Of a stretch of 64,000 nt of DNA, positions 57,590-64,000 are shown piece after piece (the first letter of the stretch is position 1; each line of letters opens with the position of its first letter). Made by a program: the position numbers and the translations under genes. This DNA is from Hydractinia symbiolongicarpus. Its lineage: Eukaryota > Cnidaria > Hydrozoa > Anthoathecata > Hydractiniidae. The notes below the pieces were generated by a model, which saw nothing but the letters and a program-made list of their open reading frames with translations, had not been told where the DNA came from and made no database searches. The DNA lies in assembly GCF_029227915.1 (NCBI RefSeq), contig NC_079880.1, positions 15,396,001 to 15,460,000 on the forward strand. Direction: 5' to 3'.

Positions 57590-58577
57590 GAAACATATCA
57601 TTACTCCAGAAGAAGCGAAAAAATTAAGTATTTACTATACCCCTGAAAATTTATGGACTGGTCGGAAGGCTGTTAAATTGCTCGCTGAGCACAGTGGACT
57701 ACCTAAAAAGAAAGTCGTACACTGGCTATCTCGTCAGTTGCTCTGGCTCAGACATATCAAGGGGCCCAAGCGCATCAACTACCCGCATTTTACAATCACA
57801 AGGTCTAATGAAATGCACCAATTTGATTTGCTCTACATGCCTCATGATCGCCTCTATGGCTCGAAATACAAATATATCCTCACAGGGATCGATGTAGCCT
57901 CGAGATACAAGGTAGCTAGATCATTGAGAACGAAGAAAGCCAGCGAAGTCGCTGACATGATCAAGGACATTTACAAAGCAGGACCTTTACGCTATCCGAA
58001 GATCTTCCAGTGCGACAACGGTAGTGAGTTTAAGTCAGACGTAACGAAGCTGTTAGAAGCAAAAGACGTCGAGATTAAGCGTGCAACCACCAACCATCAT
58101 CATACGTTCACAGCTTTTGTCGAGAGCTACAACAAGGTGCTTGCTGAGAGACTTTTCAAACCTCAGGACGCGCAAGAGTTGGTCTCTGAAGAGACTAGTA
58201 CCACATGGGTAAAACATCTGTACACCATCGTCAAAAGTATGAACAATACCAAGACTGCCATGATCGGCATGAAACCCAACAAGGCAATCAAGCTAGATGA
58301 AGTTACGAAAGGCGAAGAATATCCCGAGAAAAAGCCGTTACCTGAGGACGGTCTTTACTTGTACCTGCTGCAGCCTGGGGAAGAGCATGGCGATGCGAGA
58401 AGACGTGCAACGGACGCTTGGTGGAGCAAAAAGACGTATAGACTCGATCGTATCGTGACTGGTACACGTCTCCTGTACTATTTGGCAGATGGGCCTGATC
58501 GAAGCTTTGTGGCAGAGGAGTTGATGCTGGTGCCGGAAGATTTTGAAGTACCTCCGGAGCATGTAAAAGAATGGTAA
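57585..58577 (+). CDS. Retroviral-type integrase (DDE) with chromodomain-like tail
   Basis: 330 residues from the ATG at 57585. It inserts the element's DNA into the host chromosome. Catalytic triad: D81 (HQFDLLY), D144 (FQCDNGSEF) and E180 (FVESYNKV), giving the D,D-35-E spacing. The N-terminus (residues 1-75) is helical and lacks an obvious HHCC zinc motif. Residues 270-330 include YRLDRIVTGTRLLYYLADGP and end PPEHVKEW, a small beta-barrel or chromodomain-like tail. No disruption seen. The start at 57540 in the same frame is rejected because AATAAAC abuts 57585. Confidence 0.9.
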   Translation: MSKHIITPEEAKKLSIYYTPENLWTGRKAVKLLAEHSGLPKKKVVHWLSRQLLWLRHIKGPKRINYPHFTITRSNEMHQFDLLYMPHDRLYGSKYKYILTGIDVASRYKVARSLRTKKASEVADMIKDIYKAGPLRYPKIFQCDNGSEFKSDVTKLLEAKDVEIKRATTNHHHTFTAFVESYNKVLAERLFKPQDAQELVSEETSTTWVKHLYTIVKSMNNTKTAMIGMKPNKAIKLDEVTKGEEYPEKKPLPEDGLYLYLLQPGEEHGDARRRATDAWWSKKTYRLDRIVTGTRLLYYLADGPDRSFVAEELMLVPEDFEVPPEHVKEW

Positions 58578-58590
58578 ATTTCACGAGCCA

Positions 58591-59127
58591 TTAGTTCCCC
58601 GCCACGGGGGATTTGCTCAGTTGGCACTTGTGGTAGTTAACGTGTACCTGTGGTTCACGGTAATACCTACCGAGCAACGTCCCTTTAATCATCGTCGGAG
58701 TCATCGCTGGAGTCAATCGGATGAAGGCGGGTATAATAATCAGGATGTAGGGTATAGAATGGATAGCCATAGACGATTCCTTGATAACATTTGGCTCGCT
58801 ATCAAGATCTTTGATATCAACTAGGCGCCTATCCTCGATTTGAATGTTGAGTATGTCGCCAATTTTCTTTAGGTCTGCTAGATCCGAGAGCCTTAAGTCC
58901 TTATCCTTGATAATCTCGTAGCAGAGCATGCCCCACTTGTTCACCTCAGCGGAAACAATATGCAAATCCCGGTCCTCAATATCAACCTGGAGATCTTCAT
59001 CTATATATTCCGTCGGGATTGTCGCCCAGGGTTTTTCGCCCGAGGCTACTCTGTCTAAAAGCTCGTCATCATCCGGATATACAAACCCCTCGTAGTATGG
59101 TCCATTTCTAAATCTAAAATTTTCCAA
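58591..59127 (-). CDS. Hypothetical protein with a late hydrophobic segment
   Basis: 178 codons if the TTG at 59127 is used; no ATG lies near and a stop is just upstream, so the start may be lost. The N-terminal half is acidic (YPDDDELLDRV, DLQVDIEDRDLHIV), the later part has a hydrophobic stretch (IHSIPYILIIIPAFI) and a basic end. Absent from element A. It faces the integrase gene, and its last codons lie in a GC-rich hairpin (58597-58609). Function unknown. Confidence 0.4.
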   Translation of the reverse strand: MENFRFRNGPYYEGFVYPDDDELLDRVASGEKPWATIPTEYIDEDLQVDIEDRDLHIVSAEVNKWGMLCYEIIKDKDLRLSDLADLKKIGDILNIQIEDRRLVDIKDLDSEPNVIKESSMAIHSIPYILIIIPAFIRLTPAMTPTMIKGTLLGRYYREPQVHVNYHKCQLSKSPVAGN

Positions 59128-59251
59128 ACACTATGAACAATAACCGGCAGTAGATCCTGCCTTCATGCAGCATCTCAGCACAGGTACCGTCACATCGTAA
59201 GACTTTGTAAATTGCTGACTCTGTACGTACTTTTGCATTTTTCTTTGACAT
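59114..59251 (-). CDS. Small hypothetical protein, 45 residues
   Basis: A short frame MSKKNAKVRTESAIYKVLRC with a CDGTC pair and later Cys. Its ATG has GATAA directly before it. It overlaps the TTG start of the next frame (59127). Could be the original N-terminus of that gene, now out of frame. Confidence 0.35.
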   Translation of the reverse strand: MSKKNAKVRTESAIYKVLRCDGTCAEMLHEGRIYCRLLFIVFGKF

Positions 59252-59298
59252 TTATCTTTTAACATACAGCCGAAGTGGTCAAGCAGCGTCTATCAGGT

Positions 59299-59342
59299 TT
59301 TTTTGGTTTTTTTTGTAATCTATCAGGGTTACAAAAAAAAAT
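59299..59342. terminator. Hairpin at the 3' end of the Bro-like gene
   Basis: TTTTTTTTGTAA and TTACAAAAAAAA pair around a 12-base loop (plus strand), directly after the stop at 59344 of the minus-strand gene. Confidence 0.45.
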
Positions 59343-59343
59343 C

Positions 59344-60201
59344 CTAGATCTCGGCAAGCTCCATCAATCTCTGATGTGTATAATTACGACCTATTCGAAA
59401 GTGCCTTGGACGTTCGGGATTTACTTCGATGCATCCACGCTCTCGGAGCCAGTTGTAATGTACAATGGCATTTGGAGTTTCTGCAAGAACGACGATTTGA
59501 CCGTTGGGGTGATCTGTTAACTTGTTGCGAATCTTTTGCGCTACATAGCCTTGTTGCCCACATATAGCGACATACGGATATTCAACATCGTTATTCTTTT
59601 GTATTATAACCATCCCGTTATCCTTTCTGGGGTCTTCAAGGTGAGGAACGGCTCGATGTCGTAGCTCTGTGATTTCTTGCGCCTGTACTCGTATCATGTG
59701 ATCTAAGTCGTCAACATCTTCCTCTAGGGTAAAAATTTGACGATCTTTGTCTTCAAGATCTTCGTCAAGGAGCGCCAGCGCCGCTTGATTTTCTTCAAGG
59801 CCATCTTCAAGGAGCGCCAAGCCCTGGCGCTGCTCTTCGATGGTTGCAGCAAGCCTTCGCATTTCCTTGGGCAGCACTTCCTCTACAACCCATTCCAAAA
59901 AGGGTTCTGCCTTAGGTCTGCCACACCTCAAAAGGAAGCAATAAAGGCCTGGCTCTGTCAGCAAAACTGTGTTTGGCTGGGTGTGGACAGATCTGTCCAC
60001 ACCTTGGAGGTCAGAAATAACGTCACCTTTCCGTATTTTGTACTTGTTGGGAACAAGTCTCTGAAGGGCTTTTACTCCCGCCCCCCGCTTATAGCCCGCG
60101 GCTCTCCAAACATCAGAGGCTACGATGCATTGACCTTTATCCTGAACAAAGAATGATCGGACTTGCTTTCCTTCAAAGTAATCAACCGTTACAAGAGACA
60201 T
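59344..60201 (-). CDS. Bro-N protein with coiled coil and DUF3627-like C-terminus
   Basis: 285 residues, intact. Residues 1-110 form a Bro-N-type DNA-binding domain: VRSFFVQDKGQCIVASDVWR, ALQRLVPNKYK, VLLTEPGLYCFLLRCGRPKAE, FLEWVVEEVLP. Residues about 115-190 are a coiled coil rich in EDLEDKD-type repeats, then ELRHRAVPHLED and a C-terminal domain (VIIQKNNDVEYPYVAICGQQ to RLMELAEI) resembling DUF3627 of irido- and ascovirus Bro proteins. A DNA-binding regulator is likely. Element A has the same C-terminus with a different N-terminal domain. Confidence 0.75.
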   Translation of the reverse strand: MSLVTVDYFEGKQVRSFFVQDKGQCIVASDVWRAAGYKRGAGVKALQRLVPNKYKIRKGDVISDLQGVDRSVHTQPNTVLLTEPGLYCFLLRCGRPKAEPFLEWVVEEVLPKEMRRLAATIEEQRQGLALLEDGLEENQAALALLDEDLEDKDRQIFTLEEDVDDLDHMIRVQAQEITELRHRAVPHLEDPRKDNGMVIIQKNNDVEYPYVAICGQQGYVAQKIRNKLTDHPNGQIVVLAETPNAIVHYNWLRERGCIEVNPERPRHFRIGRNYTHQRLMELAEI

Positions 60202-60552
60202 TTTGCTTGTGAGTTTTTGGAATTCCAGGGATCATGTTGCATGGACGGTGCTCTTTGAAACGTGCTAGTTAATGTGAGCCATAGGTTTACATTAATACTT
60301 ACCTCGTCCCCAGGGCACCATCTAATGGGACGAAGCCGTCGTGGTATCTATAAGTGCTCGCAGTCTACCTCAAATATCGGGGTCTCTTGTATTCCTTTCC
60401 ATCCACTTGAGTCCCTCGAGAGAGATGAAGATATCGTGGGGATTGCCGTTGTTATTTCTGAGCTGGTTGCGGGTTTTTTTAAAACGGGCTGGAAGGGATC
60501 AGAAAAGACGATTTATCTCCATATTTTTCATCTTGTAGTTTTTGGAATAATT
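60202..60552 (-). other. Intergenic stretch with a possible MSV199-like relic
   Basis: On the minus strand about 60500-60340 reads NPHDIFISLEGLKWMERNTR, a stop, then GRLRALIDTTTA. The pattern resembles the YDALVTLDDALEIVRRS block of the element A coiled-coil protein. Too short and broken for a firm call. Confidence 0.3.
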
Positions 60553-61153
60553 TCAACAATCTTGCTTGGGACAGAAAATTTTCCAAGTCCTGGGGTGCTC
60601 AAGTCTGATCCAAAGGCAAGCATGCTTTGACTTTTTCAGCTGAGCCTTGATGTTTTCCCAGTCGCTGATCATATTGGTTTCCTCGTCGACGAGTTTCATG
60701 TCTGATCGTTCGTGGGGGTACCACATAAACAACTGCTTTTTTTGCCTTCAAAGGTTCTTCGGGATAGCTTTGAGTGAGTAGCCAGAGACTGTGTTTGCGA
60801 TGTCTACCACTGATGGCAAGCTCAAGCAAGGGCTGTCGCTTTTTGTCGAGATTCTTATCGGTTATCATATCGTCAACGATAAACAACGTCTCTTCACCCG
60901 CCAGCAATGACGACAGTTCTTGGATCCATTCGAACAGCTGCTCGTTGGGCTCCACCAGAAACACGTAATCATCCCTCCATAGCGAGGACCTCTCTTGATA
61001 GGTTTTGTTCCAGCGGATTGTAGGGCAGAGAATGACAATGTTGTCGAAATGCTGCCTGTACTCGTTCTCAATCAAATTCAGGACAAGCTGCGTCTTGCCA
61101 CAGCTTGTCGGTCCAGTAAAGATTGCTGTATGCGGGTCTTTGACAATGTCCAT
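60553..61153 (-). pseudogene. A32-like packaging ATPase, broken
   Basis: Walker A reads GPTSCGKT, Walker B LFIVDD, followed by LELAISGRHRKHSLWLLTQS. The frame then shifts at about 60770 through a small deletion, and an in-frame TGA occurs shortly after in the ancestral frame. The remaining part (QLFMWYPHERSDMKL to LEHPRTWKIF) continues to 60553 in that other frame. The gene would drive DNA packaging. Start at 61153 is marked by AATAAAA before the ATG. Confidence 0.75.
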
Positions 61154-61183
61154 TTTTATTCTGAGGGTATTCTTTGTGTTTGC

Positions 61184-61474
61184 CTAGTGGCAGACATAAA
61201 CCTTGTAGACTAACTTAGGCTTTGGTACGATAGATGCCGGAATCCACCCCTTTGCTACCACAAATTCCCGCGAGCCTCGATCCGCTGAAAAGTAAGCAAA
61301 CATCTTCAGCACGTCGCTGGTATCCATATCCTGACCCTCCTGCGAAGTACTTTTGCCCAAGTTCTTCTGTAGGTCAGCCTTGTTCTTGCGATTCCATTCA
61401 GCAAGTCTCTTGCCAGCAGCAACACGACCCTCATTTTTCTTGGTTATGACTTGGTTAGATTGCTCCTCACTCAT
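61184..61474 (-). CDS. Small basic protein
   Basis: 96 residues, open. The N-terminal 45 residues (KKNEGRVAAGKRLAEWNRKN) match element A 9677. The C-terminal half (FAYFSADRGSREFVV to KVYVCH) does not, and lacks the membrane span present in A, so either part may be a replaced end. Function unknown. Confidence 0.55.
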   Translation of the reverse strand: MSEEQSNQVITKKNEGRVAAGKRLAEWNRKNKADLQKNLGKSTSQEGQDMDTSDVLKMFAYFSADRGSREFVVAKGWIPASIVPKPKLVYKVYVCH

Positions 61475-61566
61475 TTTTTTAATTGGAAAAATAGTAGTTT
61501 TAAACGACCGAAGGCACGTTTGGGCTAAATATCTGACTGCTTCCCATTTCTTTTACATCATGACGG

Positions 61567-61836
61567 CTAGATCTTGATCATACATCTGGAGGCCTTCAAA
61601 CCGTTTCTGCCAGCGTATCTTCTCGCGTTCTTATACGAGGTCCTCACTAAATTACACGCCTGTGGTGGAAAGCGATCAGCTTCTGGTGTTAGGATTACCC
61701 AACCGCGTGAGCAGGAGTCACCGTAAATGCTGCACCAAGCTGTGTACCGTGCTCTTGTTTTACCCATTTTCCCCTTGCTTATACGATCAATAATTTCACG
61801 ATTGCTCATATGAAACTTCGAAAGACTGTTTCCCAT
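61567..61836 (-). CDS. Small hypothetical protein
   Basis: About 89 residues from MGNSLSKFHM. An upstream in-frame ATG at 61869 overlaps the previous gene. Sequence has basic and Cys-containing stretches (YTAWCSIYGDSC) and no recognised domain. No match in element A. Confidence 0.35.
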   Translation of the reverse strand: MGNSLSKFHMSNREIIDRISKGKMGKTRARYTAWCSIYGDSCSRGWVILTPEADRFPPQACNLVRTSYKNARRYAGRNGLKASRCMIKI

Positions 61837-62428
61837 CTTTTTCTTGCTGTTCGTCTTCTCGCTTTTCATCTGTCTTGGACTTCACGGAGAGCTGAGTGTG
61901 ATTAATAGTATGAGCAGCAATCAATAGTGGCGCTAGATATTTTCCAAAGGCAGAGTACACAAGGATCCCCAAATCTGTCATGGAGTCTTTAATGATGGGG
62001 TCCTCTTCGATGTCTTTTCTAAGTCCTTCGACAGAGTCGATTTTGACGTAATTTCCCACAGCGTTAGCGTACAGGTTGATAGCATGCGTAGAGAGTGCTT
62101 TGGCGGTTTTTTCTCCCTTATCCTGGAGCTCTCGTTGAACATAGTCGGCGTACGCTTTTTCGATCGCCTCCTCAGGAGCTTTGTCGACAAATCCTTCGGT
62201 ACATTTTTTGGGTAAGAGATGCGATTTCCCTTGCCTTATCGCATCCTTCAAGGCCTGGCGACTGTCCGCCGGTTTTTCTTTGGCTTGAAAGGCTTCTGCT
62301 GGTGTGTCATCAAATATAGCTGTAATCTCACTCATCTTCATTAGAAGCCTTCTATAATGCAAAAAGTAGAGCACGATCAAGACGTACGGAAAAATTATTG
62401 CTATAGTGAGGGCTATGTCGTTCAGCAT
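61796..62428 (-). CDS. N-terminally anchored membrane protein
   Basis: 210 residues, intact; the reference for element A 9107-9610. Residues 4-26 are a membrane span (IALTIAIIFPYVLIVLYFLH) followed by basic residues. The middle is helical (EGFVDKAPEEAIEKAYADYV), then the conserved IEEDPIIKDSMTDLGILVY, a second mildly hydrophobic stretch and a polar Glu/Lys-rich tail. AATAAAAC precedes the ATG. Role unknown; membrane-bound assembly protein is a guess. Confidence 0.65.
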   Translation of the reverse strand: MLNDIALTIAIIFPYVLIVLYFLHYRRLLMKMSEITAIFDDTPAEAFQAKEKPADSRQALKDAIRQGKSHLLPKKCTEGFVDKAPEEAIEKAYADYVQRELQDKGEKTAKALSTHAINLYANAVGNYVKIDSVEGLRKDIEEDPIIKDSMTDLGILVYSAFGKYLAPLLIAAHTINHTQLSVKSKTDEKREDEQQEKDGKQSFEVSYEQS

Positions 62429-63147
62429 GTTTTATTTTTCAAAACAAAACCCTCGCAAGGGAACCCTTTGGGTTTTTGTTGTTTTTGTTTTTGTTTGAAC
62501 CCAGAGGGTTTTTGATTCTGTGAGTATACCACTCAGAGCCTTTGGTTCACCATGTCCAAGGTGTTTTTCAGTGCTGTCCTGCTTTGCAGGCTTAGCGTAC
62601 TTGCTCTTTATACCCTATACAGAATGTCGTGCTTGTACTACGCATTAACGAAACCCACCTTTTTAAGTGAGCACTTTCAGAGGCCGTTCCTTGCACTGAC
62701 ATTTAACCGGCATTTTGGCGCATTTTTTCCCGACTGGCACAATTTTTCCCGTCGTGGCACATTGTGTGGGAGAAACCGGGGCGAGACGGCCGCTTCCAGC
62801 TAGGACGTGCTCTCGCCCGCGCACCCCTAACCTTCCGCCAGGATCTAAACCGGCTCCCACAATTTTACTATAATTCAAGCTTTGTATATAAGCTATTCAG
62901 CATCACCTTGAGTACTACCTGTGTGAAAATTCACGCATCACCGGTTAGCTCGTTTGCGCATCATGCAGAAAACCTCTTAATTATTCAGAAATGTGTTTAT
63001 CATTTTTGAATGGATGAGGAAAATGAGCTTTATCTTGTTGCTACCGCCTCATACTGAAGAGGAGTGACTCGAAGCTGTCTGAAAATTTAAAAACACAAAT
63101 ATTTTTCAACGCGACTTACAAGTCCAAATTTGATCAACCACGCCAGG
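62429..63147. other. Non-coding stretch inside element B
   Basis: Starts with nested inverted repeats (AACCCTTTGGGTT at about 62462-62475 and GAACCCAGAGGGTTT near 62500). A GC-rich part (about 62690-62860) is followed by TTTGTATATAAGC. A plus-strand frame at 62552-62803 has no support. May include an insertion relative to element A. Confidence 0.4.
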
Positions 63148-63627
63148 CTACATTCTACTCGGAGATATATCGACGGCCTTTCGTTTGGTTATCCGCGATC
63201 CACATAGCCTTGCTAATTGCACCTCCTCGCTGGGGTATTCTCCGTTCTCTCTGTATTTTAGTGGCACCTTGTGATCAAACTGCCACTGCCCTCGGTTTCC
63301 CCAGCACATCCCGTCCTTGAATTGATCCTGGATATGACCGATAAATGTGCAAATACCGCACCCCAGGTACTCCGTAGAGGCTATTTCGGTATCATGCCTT
63401 AGAGCCTTGTTAATTCTATTTAGAATGAGGTTATGCTGATAAGCAGGGTGATCGCATATGGAGCATCCGTGTCTATGTTTTTTATGCGGGCATTTGCTAC
63501 GTTCCCGCCACGCCTTGAGGGTATCGCGGCATCTGTTGCACCATTTCATTCGCTGGCCTTTGTTTTGGATTTTGAAGTTGTCGAGGGATTGGGGTTGTTT
63601 GCATATTGTACATAGCCTAAACTCCAT
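63148..63627 (-). pseudogene. Cys-rich plus HNH-like protein, broken C-terminus
   Basis: 159 residues open. N-terminal CTICKQ...CNRCRD zinc motif and one further Cys/His set (CPHKKHRHGCSICDH), then STEYLGCGI...QDQFKDGMCWGNRG and FDHKVPLKYREN, the HNH-like core. Only one long Cys repeat is present, against three or four in element A. Near 63225 the frame slips; the expected MWIADNQTKG stretch lies in another frame, so the last part of the nuclease domain is lost. Confidence 0.6.
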
Positions 63628-63686
63628 TTTTTGTTGCTTTTGTGAAGTAGCACTTCACAAAAATCCGGACAGGGAAACCTCACTAT

Positions 63687-64000
63687 TCACAACTCTAGCG
63701 GTACTGTGTGGATGCCATCCTCGAGTACCTTCCGCTTATCATAAAACGCCGAGAGGCCCAGCTTGTTTTGTTCGTACGTAACCATCCCTTGTTTGTGCAC
63801 CCGGAAACCTACGTTTTTGGCCATGTCAATAGAGCCATTCAACGCGTTCTTATACCTCTCCCATGTCATAGCGTTCCGCTTCTTTGACATACCCTTACAG
63901 GAGAATTTTGTGCCCTCTTTACCTTCGATGAAATAACACTTGATTGAGTCAGCAATCATCCTAAACCCGATAAATTCCGGTTTGAATATCCCTCCTGTTC
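63687..64000 (-). CDS. Protein-primed family B DNA polymerase, C-terminus (partial)
   Basis: The frame enters from beyond the window and stops at 63687. About 104 residues are visible: FKPEFIGFRMIADSIKCYFI, FSCKGMSKKRNAMTWERYKN, TYEQNKLGLSAFYDKR and the end DGIHTVPLEL. This is the thumb and C-terminal end of a Polinton-type polymerase. It aligns only loosely with the end of the element A enzyme (shared DKR-x-V), so the polymerases are of different lineages. The Cys-rich gene starts 60 bp downstream. Confidence 0.75.
   Translation of the reverse strand, partial: TGGIFKPEFIGFRMIADSIKCYFIEGKEGTKFSCKGMSKKRNAMTWERYKNALNGSIDMAKNVGFRVHKQGMVTYEQNKLGLSAFYDKRKVLEDGIHTVPLEL

Larger units (their letters stand above)
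51600..64000 (-). mobile_element. Polinton/Maverick-type element B (partial, runs off the right edge)
   Basis: The region carries an integrase with an intact catalytic triad, a packaging ATPase, a capsid candidate, a Bro-like DNA-binding protein, several membrane proteins and, at the edge, the C-terminus of a family B DNA polymerase. Gene order is that of element A reversed. Most single genes are intact or have one break, so B is younger than A. Left end placed by gene content at about 51.6 kb; the other end lies past 64000. Confidence 0.88.

Noticed and set aside
62552-62803. Plus-strand gene in element B with a signal-like N-terminus
   Set aside because: No AATAAA start motif, opposite to its neighbours, no counterpart in A and an unusual GC-rich tail. 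Likely a chance frame.
1-64000. CRISPR array or bacterial operon
   Set aside because: No regularly spaced identical repeats, and the genes with prokaryotic-looking packing are all within Polinton-type elements.

Overview
The window is nuclear DNA of an invertebrate animal, most likely a cnidarian (inference from the AT-rich background, the mix of transposon families and the single recognisable host gene). About half of it is AT-rich non-coding host sequence. The rest is two large Polinton/Maverick-type virus-like elements, a complete P element, relics of at least six other elements, and one host gene with an exact two-exon model.

Layout: 1-4872 holds decayed transposon pieces (Merlin-like, a tRNA-derived SINE-like stretch, pogo/Tigger-like). 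Element A, a 16.6 kb Polinton bounded by 165-bp terminal inverted repeats, runs 4873-21488; nearly every gene is broken. A P element of 4,888 bp with 31-bp inverted repeats and a 7-bp target duplication lies at 24026-28913. It has two convergent genes, a THAP-domain transposase in two exons and an accessory C2H2 zinc-finger protein. From 29 to 35 kb come a MITE-like hairpin, a Penelope-like fragment, pieces of a third Polinton-like element (polymerase and ATPase) and a LINE reverse transcriptase fragment. A REDD1/DDIT4-like stress gene spans 40829-46458. Element B, a second Polinton in the opposite orientation, starts near 51.6 kb and runs off the right edge inside its DNA polymerase gene.

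Elements A and B share a syntenic set: protein-primed DNA polymerase, N-terminally anchored membrane protein, small basic protein, packaging ATPase, coiled-coil DNA-binding protein, DDE integrase, major capsid candidate, several membrane or virion proteins, and a Cys-rich HNH-like protein. The capsid-side genes are clearly alike. The polymerases are far more diverged, the N-terminal domain of the coiled-coil protein has been exchanged (Bro-N in B, MSV199-like in A), and the genes at the ends differ. A is old: stops and frameshifts throughout, catalytic residues lost in polymerase and integrase. B is younger, with intact integrase, Bro-like and several virion-type genes, but its ATPase, capsid, coiled-coil and HNH genes each carry a break.

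The least expected signals are regulatory. In the P element both convergent genes end in a matching 3' module: a small AU-rich hairpin followed at once by a tRNA-like fold whose stems differ between copies by compensating changes. In the Polintons most genes begin with AATAAA abutting the start codon, convergent gene ends share AT-rich hairpins with an ACA-type loop, and one divergent gene pair starts from the two ends of a perfect 22-bp palindrome.
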